From NCBI GenBank assembly GCA_023614405.1, contig CM042697.1, forward strand, positions 303,832,323 through 303,896,322: a DNA stretch of 64,000 nt, in the 5' to 3' direction. The number at the start of each line of letters is the position of its first letter. The first letter of the stretch is position 1. Of this stretch, positions 44,011 to 55,517 are shown one piece after another. The DNA comes from Avena insularis. Taxonomy: Eukaryota > Streptophyta > Magnoliopsida > Poales > Poaceae. The position numbers and the translations under genes are program-made. The notes below the pieces were generated by a model that saw only the letters and a list, made by a program, of their open reading frames with translations, did not search any database and was not told where the DNA came from.

Positions 44011-47000
44011 TGTAGCATCCCAATTGTCTAACAATTGTAATGCTACTTGGTCTAGTAATATAATAGCTACTTCAAGTATATAATTGTTGCATCAACATTA
44101 TAGCATGCTCATGTCATCATGCCTCCTTGCATTTGAGCATCATATAAAACCCTTTCTCATTTGGTTCTTATCTCATATGCATTATTAATTGTATTTGCCT
44201 CTTGATATTGTATTTGGTTCTTGATATATTGTTTCAATGCCCAAGTTGAGTGGGGGCATATCTCTTATTAACTCCACCACCTTTTTCTTTCACCATCTTA
44301 TAATTCCACCATCCAACTAAATATGAGCTTTGCATTTTATTTGAGTTTACCTCTAGCTCATGTGGGTTGGGATGGATCCAATTATTTTCCACATGCTCTC
44401 ATCTTAGCATCATGTTGTTTTCACATTATTGATATATGAGAGCCACCTGGCCACCTTTGCATGCCTTGTGAGTGGAACCTTTTCATGGCTTCCATATGGA
44501 TTGTTTTGGGGTTATTATCATGTTGGAATATTGTTGGGATTACTAAATGCCTAGTGGCACATACACACTAGCAAGTCCCAAGCTTACTCAAACATGATCA
44601 TCTCCATCTTTTTCCACTTGGAACTTTCCTTGTAATTCTTTTGCTTGAGCCTTACTCCACACTTTGGAATGCATAAGAAAATGCCATGTAAATAATCTTG
44701 TTTTCACAAAGATAAACATGGTATTAATTAATTATGCATGGCCCATGCAAGTACCACCTTTTTGCTTGTTATTTGGATTTCATTTGCATTTTTGAATGAA
44801 TCTAAACCACACACATCTATCCATCTCTCTCTCTTTTCTTCACCTCCCTCTCCTTTTTCTCCACCATCCATGCATGATCTTGTGTATCCTATCTAAACCC
44901 TAACCATCCTCCCCTAATCCTCTATCTAATCCTAAACCCTACCACCCTATCCACCTACCCATCTAACCCTAACGCATCTAAGCTAAACCCTAGCCCTAGC
45001 ATGTTACACCCCTCTCTCCCTCTCGGCCTCTCTCTCTCTCACCTAGCTTGGCCCCACTTGGCCACCCTCTCACCCAAACCCTAGCTGGCCACCTAGCTAC
45101 CCCCCCAACCCTAGCTCCAACCCTAGCCCGAGGCTACCACCACCCCAACCCGAGCTCCTCCCTCCCTCTCTTTTCTCTCTCTGCCTGAGGACCCCACCAC
45201 CCGAGCCTGCCCCTGCCTCCTTGGCCTCACCCTGGTCCCACATGCCAGCTCCCTGCCCTGGTCCTGCCCTGCCGAGCACGTGAGGAGGAAGGAGGGAAAA
45301 GGTGGCCGAAGCCACCTTTATCTCCAACCACTCCCCCACACGGCACCTCCTCTCCTCTCCGTCCCTATCCACCCTCTCTGCCTCGCCCAGCTACCCCAGA
45401 TCCAGCCCGGCGCCCGCCTCTCCCTCTCTCCATCGCCACCGCCTACACCATCGTTCGCACTCGGCCTCCACCGTCCCGATCCAGAAAGCAGCATGTCCGT
45501 GGAGTGGCCTAGGAGATCAACGGCGCTTCCCTGCTTCACCCTGAGCCCGGCGACGAGGAGGAGACGGACCGGAGCCACCCGAACCAGCACGAGCCCGACG
45601 CAAACCCTAGATCCTCTGGCCGTCTGCCTCGACGCCGATCCTCTGCGTCTCGAGCCGATCCAACCGCACCGACACACTCTCGGTGAGCTACCTGATCTCC
45701 TGGACATGCTCCGCCGCGCTATCGTCGTCCAGAGCCGTCTTGCGTTTCATCGAGCACGCTCGGTGCACGCAGCCGCGGCGTCTGCCCGCCGCATGTAAAC
45801 CCTCGCTAGGCCACGCACGCCTCCCTGTCACCAAGCCTAGGCCAGCGCGTGATGGTTCCGCCCCAGCATGAGCCCTAGGTCCCGTTGAATCCCAGCGTCG
45901 CGTCCGCGTCACGAGCACCGATCATCCTGCCGCGGAGAAGAGGAACAAGAGGCGGTCGTTTTGCGATACCCCCGCTTTCTTTTCGACTCAACCCGGTCCA
46001 CCAAGCCCCACTGCCAGCCACCGGAGATCTTGCAGAGAAGCCCCTGTTTCTCGGACTTAACTCAAGCTCCCTCGCTGCCCACTGGCAGCCTCATGACCGT
46101 CACGACACGCGGGTCCATGTGTGCCGTGGCCCCACATGTCATTCGCTTAAGCTAGTTTAGGCCGCAGTGTTAAACGTTTTCTGCGCGCTGTGGAGTCCCA
46201 GACTGATCGCCCTACCGTCGATGAGGGGGTTAGCTGTTCTGGTATAAAAGGTTTTCTAGATATCTGTTTTAATTCAAACTTATTTCAAATTAATTCAAAT
46301 TCGAAATTAAATCTGTTTTTAATTATCTTTTGAAATATAAATCCATTTAATGCAAATAATATATGTTTTCAAATCAGAAAAATATGAGGAATTCAAATAT
46401 GCAATCCAAAATATATTTTGAACACTTAAAATTTCAAGTTGATTTAAATTACAATAAAATGCCCTTTGGCCTTAATAAATTAATAACCTTTGTTTTCTAA
46501 CTCCAAATTTAACAAATGATATGTCTAAAATGATTAGCTCGACGAGACCTTTCTGTTGATGCGTTCCATTATATGTTTTGCAGCATGCATCATATAAATA
46601 TAATGTGTACAGCAACTTAATTGTGAATAAAATGTGGCCAAAACTCAATATAATGCTTAATTATTGTTTTCCACACCTCACCCATGCCATGCTACTTTAA
46701 TGCCATGCAAATTGTGCATCATTCATCATGGCATGATTGTTTGCTTGATGCACTTTATTCATATGCTTGTGCACTTTATTTATGTTGGCCCTTGTTTGTT
46801 TGGTTCTTCTTCGAATAGACGCTGAGCAGGGGATATATCAAGAGAACCAGGAGCACTACCAAGATCCTTCTCTCGCTTCAACTGAGCTGCCAGGCAAGCA
46901 CTACAACATGCTTGCATACATATAGTACCTATTGCCTCTATCTTATTCTTGCATCATTGAGTCGCGATTGCATTAAATTGAATCCCAAGTATTGCATAGC

Positions 47001-48632
47001 CTTTACTTTTGAACCCCAGCGAAGCTTGTTCCTCCATCCCATGAGCCATTACTACAGGAGTTGTTTGAGCCATGCGAGTCGTAGAACAGCATGTGTAGGG
47101 TATGTGAGTGTCTGATGGATAACGAGGTACCTAAACAACTTAACCTGAGTAGTAATGGGATAACTAATGAAAGTGGCATCGGTGAGCCATATTTGCTATT
47201 TGGTTTTCAGGCTCACTTGTGTCCCGTAGGACCCCGAGTACTTGATTCCTGTTCCTTGAATATTCACGCTATCCACATCCGGGAGGCTTATGAACCCCCC
47301 TGAGCCAGAGCTTGATTCATTCTTATTTCTTGGGGCCACAAACTAGTTTGAGGTTTTATTTACTATCCTGTACTTATGCCATGTTTTACTGCTTTATTTA
47401 AAATTGTGCGAGGTACTGCACACTGTACTGTTTAGGAAAGCGGAGTGTTTTCGCGGTGTCGACAAGCCCAGCCACATTTTCGGGTTCCCAGTCGTTCACA
47501 GCCACTGACGCAAACCTTGAGGCCGTCTCGGAGTCATTAACCGTTGCGGGTAGCTCAATGGGGTGGCCCCCTGAAATATTTCTGAATCCTGTGATTGCTT
47601 TGTCGTGACTGCCTCGTTGGGTTTTGATTTGGTTTTTCCGAGGCATATCGAGTGTGTGTTGCTATTTGTGCACCCCTGCAGGGTAAAACTTTCTGAAAGC
47701 CGTGTCCGCGGTTATGGACGACTTGGAGCACAGTTTCTCGATCATAGACAAGCATAACTAAAGTACCGCTTTTAATTTGACTAGACTAGGTACCTGACTA
47801 GTAAATAGTGCAACACTCACGGAATGAATAATAAAACTGCCAACGGATGGGGGGTTGTTCGTCCGCTTCCTCGTCGGTAAGCGAGGAGGAGGATGGATCT
47901 GTGGAGATTACCATTATAACCGTTATAACTGTTGTTATTAATTCACGGACATCCGTCTATCTATGGTTAGGTGGATGGTTAGCGAGTATCTATAGCATTG
48001 CTAGGGTTTCCCTTTTGCTGCAATTGCGTCACCCCAGGTTGTGTCCCCTTTAGCGGCATAAAGACTTGCTGAGTACCCCTAGGGTCTCACACGATAAATT
48101 ATTGGTTCAGATCAACAGGTACACTCGCAAGATGGATACTGGGTGGAAGAGACGGACGATGTGGGCAACGATCATTCGGTGTAGAGATTCCGGGAACGGG
48201 GATCCGTGAGATCTGTATGGATGTGCTTATTTATGGGGCATCTTATGCCGATTTGCTTCTTATCCATACTCGGATTTTGTCTTCCGCTTCCGCTTGATAC
48301 TCTGTTGATTGATGTATGAGGAGATATCCTAAACTATTATATCTATCTAGGATATTTGGATCTTGCCATATGGCGTTGCTATATTTCCTTTCTTTTTAGA
48401 TGGAATGGCTCTGATGTACTATTGTATGGTGGCTTGCATACATACTCATTTGTGTATGTAGTTGATCCCTTCGCCTGCCGATTACGCCGCCCGTTCTTGT
48501 CCCGATGTTTGGAAATGGTTGGGACGGCTGAAAGGTCTACCTGTGAGTGGCATTTGGGCCCCACCGTACTATTTCAACCATTTCTGATCATCCAGGCTTG
48601 TACTAGGAGCGTAATTCACCGAGGTAGTTACA
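44011..48632 (+). repeat. 3' LTR of the chromovirus
   Basis: About 4.62 kb, aligned along its whole length with 34179-38703. It retains sequence missing from the 5' LTR, notably about 46185-46240 and several short GC-rich pieces. It ends GTTACA at 48632 before the ACAAT duplication. Confidence 0.93.
46243..46250 (+). promoter_or_regulatory. TATA-like box of the chromovirus 3' LTR
   Basis: TATAAAAG, same position as 36337-36345 in the other LTR. Confidence 0.4.
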
Positions 48633-48637
48633 ACAAT
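48633..48637. repeat. Target site duplication ACAAT (right)
   Basis: Exact partner of 34174-34178. Confidence 0.9.
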
Positions 48638-49228
48638 CTAATACAACACTAAGCTAGAACAAGTAAGTAAAGTGCGGTAAAGGATAGAAGTAACCGAAGT
48701 GGTGGACGCGGAGACACAAGGATTTTTTTCCCGTAGTTCCTTCTTTTGAGGGGAAGTACGTCTACGTTTGGAGAGAGGGTGGTTTCGAACCACCAACACC
48801 ACGAGAGGCCTCCCTTGTTCTCCGATGAATCTCACCCCAACGGGTTCGATCCACCTTCCACTATATCGGCAACCTTAGAGGTGGAAGCCGGCACCTTTAC
48901 AACAAGTTCGGGGCACACGTCCACAACTTAATTGGAGGCTCCCAAATACAAGCAAGCTGCCAAGACAAATCAAAGACAAGCTTGTAAGAACCAAATCTAG
49001 AACTAGGGTTTCCAAAGAAAAAACTAGAGCAATGGGGGCCCTCAAGTGAATGAGGGGGAAATGAAGATCTCTTTTGGTGAAGTAGTAGATCAAGGCCTCC
49101 TCCTTCGATTCCCCCAAGATCAAAGACTTTGGGTGGTGGATTGAAGAGATCTTGGCGATTTGGTGGCTCTAATGGAGGTAGTAGTCTTCAATGCAAATGA
49201 GCAGCTTGTCCCAAGGTAGGTGGAGGGG

Positions 49229-49236
49229 TATTTATA
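49229..49236 (-). promoter_or_regulatory. TATA box of the Maximus-like LTR
   Basis: Minus-strand GGGGTATAAATACCCC, a good plant TATA box inside a short palindrome, about 40 bases downstream (in LTR orientation) of the GGTAGTACC array. Confidence 0.7.
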
Positions 49237-49274
49237 CCCCTTGAAGAAATCTGGCCGTTGGAGCATTAAATGAA

Positions 49275-49742
49275 CCGGTACTACCGGTACTCAAGCGGTA
49301 GTACCGGTTGCAAGCGGTACTACCGGTCAAGTACCGGATCAAGTACCAGAAGTGGCATCACTTCGTTGACCCAGCGCTAGACCTGCCCGGTATTGCCTTG
49401 CGGTAGTACCCCCAAGCGGTAGTACCGGTTAGTAGACGCGGTACTACCGGTCAGGGCGGTAGTACCGGTCCCAAGTACCGGTTGAACTGAGCGAGAGGGG
49501 AAGGTCTCGTCCTTCCTTAGGGCTGCCCGGTACAGCCGAGCGGTACTACCGTGTCCAAGCGGTAGTACCGCTTGCCACAAGCGGTACTACCGGATGGAGC
49601 GATAGTGCCGCTCCATGGTACCAGCTGGTACTGGGGAAAATCGAAGCCTTCACTACTCAGTCAGATGCAACCGGTACAAGCGAGCGGTAGTACCGGTGCC
49701 AAGCGGTAGTACCGGTCGTTTTTCCGGTACTGCCGGTTGGCA
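49275..49742. repeat. GGTAGTACC / GGTACTACC motif array in the LTR
   Basis: By eye seven GGTAGTACC and five GGTACTACC words, plus several single-mismatch forms, in about 470 bases, many as AAGCGGTAGTACCGGT. Because CGGTAGTACCG and CGGTACTACCG are reverse complements, the array holds the same site in both orientations and could form hairpins. Confidence 0.9.
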
Positions 49743-49885
49743 TAGAGACTTTGCAAGGCAAATGTGGGCAAGGCAATATTTGTGCCACAATCTAGAAACC
49801 TGGGATACACTTAGCGCACGATTAAAACGATAAGTGTGTTGTTATCAAACATCAAAATCACAAGGATAGGAAATGCTCTTTCAAT

Positions 49886-49903
49886 CTCCCCTTTTTTGGT
49901 GTT
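49886..49903 (-). other. Polypurine tract of the Maximus-like element
   Basis: Minus-strand CACCAAAAAAGGGGAGAT directly before the LTR start TGAAAGAGC; typical of the SIRE/Maximus clade. Confidence 0.85.
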
Positions 49904-50382
49904 TGAAGACAACACACCTTTGCAAGATGATTTTATGAAGATACTCATGGCATTTGTAAAATAGAAACGGGGCTCCCCCTGGATGAGTAGAATCAAACCT
50001 CCCCCTCTATTTTGCAAACCCAACACAACTGCACAAATATAGATACTAGCATTTGAAACCATACCTTTGCACAATAACTTGTGATGAGAAATATATTGAC
50101 AATGAATAACGCATATCATCACAAGATGGATCCATGAAATAACCCAGATAGTCTCAACAAACTTAGCACAAGTGGTTCCCAAATAGTTAGTACATAGATT
50201 TCACACATAAAATAGAAGTTCACACATAAATAGGAGGAAATCAAAGTTCACAAGCAATAAAAGGATCGAAGTAAGAACGAGCTTGTGACTTCCCATGCAA
50301 CACCCGTGCCTAAGGTGCAACTTCTCCCCCTTTGGCATCAAGACGCCAAAAAGGGACAAGTGCAAGACTAACGTCCCGATAG
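49904..50382 (-). other. Spacer between the extra ORF and the polypurine tract of the Maximus-like element
   Basis: Non-coding. It includes a second purine tract on the minus strand, GATGCCAAAGGGGGAGAAG (about 50318-50338), resembling the polypurine tract and possibly an additional plus-strand primer. Confidence 0.55.
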
Positions 50383-50827
50383 TCAATCCTCCTCATCATC
50401 ATCAAAGTCCTCCTCATAGGGGGGTGGAGCATGGTGCGAGGAAGATACATCATCATCCCAATGGCTGTGCTGGGAGATCCACTGGCCTTCAGGGGTGATG
50501 TTGGTCTCGAACCCCTCGGAGACGGTCAATCCTTGAGATACCATCATGTCCTTCTGCCGAGCACTAGCTTTCTTGGCATACACATGGGAATCATACATGC
50601 GCTCTTGGTTGTCAACTTGGAAGCAGAAAATCTTCTTGAGCTTGGCCTCCATCTTTTGGCCCAAGAGGGCTTGGCATTCTTGTGACGGGAGACAACATAA
50701 TCGGTGTCACAACCACTGTCAGCATCCTTAGAGTCATCCTCTTCGTCCTCCTCATCCACAATGCGGGTCTTAGCATGCTTCTTGATCTTGAGTGCCTTGG
50801 GCCGGTGCACAATGAGAGGACGAGTGG
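50383..50827 (-). pseudogene. Maximus-like extra 3' ORF, C-terminal part
   Basis: Continuation of the ORF at 59187-60274 beyond the Angela-like insertion. It reads STRPLIVHRPKALKIKKHAK, then the acidic VDEEDEEDDSKDADSGCDTD, a frameshift near 50650, and KLKKIFCFQVDNQERMYDSH, ending PPYEEDFDDDEED and TAG-type stop at 50383. Basic then acidic low-complexity parts suggest a nucleic-acid or nuclear role, but this is only composition. No transmembrane segment is seen. Confidence 0.7.
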
Positions 50828-50832
50828 ATATG
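50828..50832. repeat. Target site duplication ATATG (left)
   Basis: ATATG directly before the Angela-like LTR; exact partner at 59182-59186. Confidence 0.92.
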
Positions 50833-52485
50833 TGTAGGGTTCACAGCATAGAAAACAAAAAAATTCCTACGATGGGAACTATGTACCAAGATCTATCTAC
50901 TAGATACAAACAACGGGCGGATGTATATCCGTAGAGAACATACCCTTGAAGACCGAAAAAGCTTAATGAGTTCAACTCGTGGTTGATGTAGACGATCTCT
51001 TGCCGATCTCAAGATCGAGAGGAAGTCCTAGCGCCGCAAATCAGCAGCGCATCCGTGCTCGCACACACGTTCGAGGCACCGAGCAACCTCCGCCTCCTCG
51101 CTCCAGCGATGCAGCGGAAGCACAACTCTTTCTTGCCGAATAGCCACCGGGAACATGTATCTCGCTAGTCCGATACCATGGGGAATAAATTCTAGAGGGG
51201 GAGAGAGATCCTTCATGAGGAGGTGTGTGAGACAAGTGAGGAGGGGGGCTCCTTTTATAGGAGGAGGGGGGAACCCCAAGGGGGTGGCCGGCGCATGGGG
51301 GCTGCCCCCTTGCCCTCCCCTCTTCATGTGGGTGGACACTCCACTCACAAAATTCCTTTAAATTCCCTCCACTCAAAAGTCCACTCAAATTCCCATTAAA
51401 TTTCCACCAATTTAATGCAAACTCTCATTAAATAAAACTCTTTTATTTTATTCAGAATTTTGTCAATTACTTTAATGACAAACATTCACAAATAACCCCT
51501 TGCTAGAATTCCATTTCACATGCATAACCACTTTATGCAATTTCATCCGAAAACCTGTTTCGGTATCTAGTGAAATAAATTCCTGCGCTTGTTTATTCTT
51601 TCGGCATGAAACATTTGCTCCAATTGGATGTCGGTGTCTCTTAAGTGTGTCACCCTACGGTTCGTGAATAATGCGGACATGATTGAGACCCCTCTCGGAT
51701 CAATAATCAGAAGCGGGATCTGGAGACCCATACTGACTCCCACACATTCAACGATGACTTTCTTGTGATCGTCGGAACCTTTTATGCTAGTATCTTAATC
51801 CCTTTGTTTCACGATATATTACATGTCCGAGATTTGATCATCGGTATCTCCATACCTAGTTTGATCTCGTTACCGACATGCACTCTTTTCTCATTCCCGT
51901 GATATAACATTCTAGTGATCAAATCACTTGCTTGCAAGCTAATCAATGTGATATCACCGAGAGGGCCCAGAGTATATCTATCCGCCATCGGGATGAACAA
52001 ATTCCACTCTCGATCCATGAGCCTCAACATAACACTTTATTAGTTCTGAATCCATCTTTATAATCACCCTGTTACGGTGTGACGTTTGATGTTATCAAGA
52101 AACTCTTCCGGTGTTAGTGATTGACATGATCTCATGGTCTAAGGATTAGGATCACTTCGTAAGTTGTTATAGCAATATAAACTCAATGACTTTGATCGTA
52201 ATGCTATACTTCGGATGAATGTTCATCACATCATTACACTAATGTTGTGATCACGTTATTAACAACATCCAATGTCCATGATCAGGAAACCTTGATCATC
52301 TTGTTAATCAACGAGCTAGTTTATGAGAGAGGCATAACTAGGAACTTTCTGTTTGTTTATTAAACACACATGTATTAACGTTTCCGTATTAATACAATTA
52401 TAGCATGCAAAATAAACATCTATCAGATACTTGGAATACACATAATAAACACTTTATTATTGCCTCTCAGGGCATATTCCCTTCA
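50833..52485 (-). repeat. 3' LTR of the Angela-like element
   Basis: 1,653 bases; minus-strand TGAAGGGAATATGCC...GAACCCTACA. Near-identical to 57531-59181. Confidence 0.95.
51252..51259 (-). promoter_or_regulatory. TATA box of the Angela-like 3' LTR
   Basis: Minus-strand CTCCTATAAAAGGAGCC: TATAAAAG within a short palindrome. Confidence 0.65.
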
Positions 52486-52497
52486 GTCTCCCACTTG
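52486..52497 (-). other. Polypurine tract of the Angela-like element
   Basis: Minus-strand CAAGTGGGAGAC directly before the LTR start. Confidence 0.85.
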
Positions 52498-52513
52498 CAC
52501 TAGAGACAATAAT

Positions 52514-54180
52514 CTAGTTACATAGTGATAAATCTAACACCCATTGAGTTCTGGTGTTGATCATGTTTTGCTCTAGGGAGATTTTTGTCAACGGATCTGC
52601 TACATTGAGATCCGTATGTACTTTACAAATCTTTATATCTCCATCCTTGACATGTTCGCGGATGGAGTGAAACCGGCGCTTAATATGCTTGGAATGCTTG
52701 TGAGAACTTGGTTCTTTGGCATTGGCAATGGCACCATTGTTGTCACAATAGATCACCATTGGGTCCAACGCGTTTGCAACCACTCCTAGTTCGGATATGA
52801 ACTCCTTCATCCAAACTGCTTCCTGAGCCGCTTCTGAAGCAGCAACATATTCGGCCTCCGTTGTTGATCCCGCTACCACAGGTTGTTTGGAGCTCCTCCA
52901 ACTAACCACTCTTCCATTCATGAGAAAAACGTATCCGGATTGAGACTTAGAGTCATCCGGATCGGTGTCAAATCTAGCGTCAACATAACACTTAGCAACG
53001 AGCTCTTCTTCACCTCCGTATACAAGAAACATATCCTTAGTTCTTCGTAAGTACTTAAGGATATTCTTGACCGCTATCCAGTGTTCCGAATCTGGATCCG
53101 ATTGGTACCTACTAGTCAAACTAATAGCATGTGCCACATCCGGTCTTGTACATAGCATGGCGTACATTATAGAGCCTATGGCTGAAGCATAGGGGACTTT
53201 GTCCATTATCTCTCTTTCTTCCGCTGAAGCCGGACTTTGAGTCTTACTCAATGTCTTGCCTTGCAACATAGGTAAGAACCCCTTCTTACTTCCGTCCATT
53301 TTAAACTTCTTTAAAATCTTATCAAGGTATGTACTTTGCGATAGCCCTATTAGGCGCCTAGATCTATCTCTATAGATCTTTATGCCTAATATGTATGATG
53401 CTTCACCTAGGTCCTTCATTGAAAATTTGCTGTTTAGATAACTTTTAACACTGTTTAAAAGATCTATATCATTTCCGATCAATAATATGTCATCCACATA
53501 TAATATCAGAAATGCCACATTGCTCCCACTCACTTTCTTGTAAATACAAGCTTCTCCATAAGTTTGGACAAATCCAAACTCTTTGATCACCTTATCAAAG
53601 CGGAGATTCCAACTTCGTGATGCTTGCTTCAATCCATAGATGGATCGCTGAAGCTTGCACACCTTGTTAGCATCCTTAGGATCGACAAAACCCTTTGGTT
53701 GTATCATATACAACTCTTCTTCAATATTACCATTGAGAAACGCGGTTTTGACATCCATCTGCCATATCTCATAATCGAAATATGCAGCAATTGCTAACAT
53801 AATCCTAACTGACTTTAGCATCGCTACGGGAGAGAATGTCTCATCGTAGTCAACTCCTTGAATTTGTCGAAACCCCTTTGCGACAAGTCGAGCTTTATAG
53901 ACGGTCACATTACCATCAGCATCAGTTTTCCTTTTGAAAATCCATTTGTTCTCCACGGCCTTTCGGTCGTGAGGTAATTCCACCAAGTTCCAAACTTGAT
54001 TTTCATACATGGATTCCATCTCGGATTTCATGGCTTCTAACCATTTGTTGGAATCCGGGCTCATCATTGCTTCTTCATACGTCGCAGGGTCATCATTTTC
54101 ATCAACCATGAAATTCATGACAGGATTTCCGTGACTCGGGAGCTGCACGCGTCCTGCTTGACCTGCGAGGTTCGGTAGTA
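52514..54180 (-). CDS. Copia reverse transcriptase - RNase H (open frame)
   Basis: The open frame runs from about 54295 to the TAG/TGA near 52514; the part before about 54180 is an out-of-frame N-terminus, since the true polyprotein shifts frame there. RT contains NKWIFKRKTDADGNVTVYKA, ARLVAKGFRQIQGVDY, QMDVKTAFLNG and the catalytic YVDDILLIG. RNase H follows with CYVDARFDTDPDDSKSQSGY, STTEAEYVAASEAAQEAVWM, YCDNNGAI and HKHSKHIKRRFHSIREHV. The domain order INT-RT-RNaseH is that of Ty1/copia. The first RNase H Asp is present in CYVDARFD, where most relatives have CYTDASFQ-like wording. No internal stops in about 550 codons, in line with a recent insertion. The stop lies 17-28 bases before the polypurine tract, a normal spacing. 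Confidence 0.93.
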
Positions 54181-55517
54181 CTCTCTTTTGGAGTTTCATG
54201 ATCATTATCATTAGTTCCCTCTTCAACAGGTGGAGCCAACTCCGGAACAACTTCCGGCGCTGCGCTACTCGCCATACTTTGAAGAGAAGGTTCAATAACC
54301 TCTTCGAGTTCTATTTTCCGACTACTCACACCTTTCGCGAGAAACTCTTTCTCTAGAAAGGATCCATTCTTGGCAACAAAAACCTTGCCCTCGGAACTGT
54401 GATAGAAGGAATACCCAATATTTTCCTTAGGGTATCCTATGAAGACGCATTTTTCCGCTTTGGGTTCGAGTTTATCCGGTTGAAGTTTCTTCACATAAAC
54501 ATCGCATCCCCAAACTTTAAGAAAAGACAGCTTAGGTTTGTTTCCAAACCACAATTCATACGGTGTCTTTTCAACGGATTTAGATGGTGCCTGATTTAAA
54601 GTGAATGCAGCAGTTTCTAGTGCATAACCCCAAAATGACAACGGCAAGTCCGTCGGAGACATCATAGATCGAACCATATCTAATAAAGTATGATTACGAC
54701 GTTCTGACACACCATTTCTCTGTGGTGTTCCGGCAGGTGTGAGTTGTGAAACAATTCCACACTCTTTCATGTGAGTGCTAAACTCGTAACTTAGATACTC
54801 ACCTCCACGGTCGGACCGTAGAAATTTGATCTTTCTATTACGATGATTTTCCACTTCATTCTGAAATTCCTTGAACTTTTCAAAGGTTTCAGACTTGTGT
54901 TTCATCAAGTAGATATAACCGTATCTACTCAAATCATCCGTGAAAGTAACAAAATAACGATATCCACCTCGCGCCGACACAGTCATTGGACCACATACAT
55001 CAGAATGTATGATTTCCAACAAATCTGTCGCCCGTTCCATTGAACCGGAAAACGGCGTTCTAGTCATCTTGCCCATAAGGCATGGCTCACATGTATCAAA
55101 TGATTCATAATCAAGTGATTCCAAAAGTCCATCCGAATGGAGCTTCTTCATGCGTTTAACGCCAATATGACCTAGATGGCAGTGCCACATATATGCGGAT
55201 ATATCATCATTAAGTTTAATCTTCTTAGCATCAGCATTATGAATATGTGTAACATTATCATCGAGATCTAAAAGAAATAAACCATTCATCATCGGTGCAT
55301 GACCATAAAAGATTTCATTCATATAAATGGAACAACCATTGTTCTCGAATTTAAATGAATAACCACTTCGCATCAAACACGATCCAGATACAATGTTCAT
55401 GCTCAGTGCAGGCACCAGATAACAATTATTCAAGTTTATAACTAATCCCGACGGCAAGTGGAGAGGCAGCGTTCCAACGGCGATCACATCAACGCTTGAT
55501 CCATTGCCGACACGCAT
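54102..55517 (-). CDS. Copia integrase (open frame, C-terminally frameshifted)
   Basis: The open frame from 55517 to 54102 starts in the protease C-terminal part (MRVGNGSSVDVIAVGTLPLH; LNNCYLVPALSMNIVSGSCL). Then comes the integrase zinc region MWHCHLGHIGVKRMKKLH ... CEPCLMGKMTRTPF (HHCC complete) and the core with HSDVCGPM, FLRSDRGGEYLS and NGVSERRNHTLLDMVRSMM (the three catalytic acids D, D, E). A C-terminal stretch ends with RSSRTRAAPES and a premature stop caused by a frameshift around 54120-54180. The RT frame takes over there. The element's integrase core therefore looks catalytically complete. Confidence 0.93.
   Translation of the reverse strand: MRVGNGSSVDVIAVGTLPLHLPSGLVINLNNCYLVPALSMNIVSGSCLMRSGYSFKFENNGCSIYMNEIFYGHAPMMNGLFLLDLDDNVTHIHNADAKKIKLNDDISAYMWHCHLGHIGVKRMKKLHSDGLLESLDYESFDTCEPCLMGKMTRTPFSGSMERATDLLEIIHSDVCGPMTVSARGGYRYFVTFTDDLSRYGYIYLMKHKSETFEKFKEFQNEVENHRNRKIKFLRSDRGGEYLSYEFSTHMKECGIVSQLTPAGTPQRNGVSERRNHTLLDMVRSMMSPTDLPLSFWGYALETAAFTLNQAPSKSVEKTPYELWFGNKPKLSFLKVWGCDVYVKKLQPDKLEPKAEKCVFIGYPKENIGYSFYHSSEGKVFVAKNGSFLEKEFLAKGVSSRKIELEEVIEPSLQSMASSAAPEVVPELAPPVEEGTNDNDHETPKESTTEPRRSSRTRAAPESRKSCHEFHG

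Larger units (their letters stand above)
34179..48632 (+). mobile_element. Tekay-type chromovirus (Ty3/gypsy), complete with both LTRs
   Basis: A 14,454-base element with 5' LTR 34179-38703, methionine-tRNA-type primer site, gag, protease, RT, RNase H, integrase with a C-terminal chromodomain, polypurine tract and 3' LTR 44011-48632. It is bounded by the perfect duplication ACAAT. Both LTRs start TGTAGCATCCC and end GAGGTAGTTACA. The coding part is broken by several frameshifts, so this copy cannot act alone. In the first ~520 bases the two LTRs differ at about 4% of sites by hand alignment, which makes it clearly older than the Angela-like insertion to its right. A chromodomain and Met primer point to the Tekay/Del clade. 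Confidence 0.95.
48638..49885 (-). repeat. Maximus-like 3' LTR, main part
   Basis: In its own orientation the LTR starts TGAAAGAGCATTTCC at 49885, directly after the polypurine tract. It has a dense GGTAGTACC/GGTACTACC array (49275-49742), a TATA box TATAAATA (49229-49236), then the transcribed part. Together with 34034-34178 the LTR measures about 1.39 kb. Confidence 0.85.

Noticed and set aside
49275..49742. Interpretation of the GGTAGTACC array as a MITE or miRNA locus
   Set aside because: The words are scattered in both orientations without a single long fold-back; the position within an LTR before a TATA box fits regulatory sites better.
53200..55050. Plus-strand frames across the Angela-like pol
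   Set aside because: Shadows of the minus-strand pol frame, which shows all catalytic motifs.
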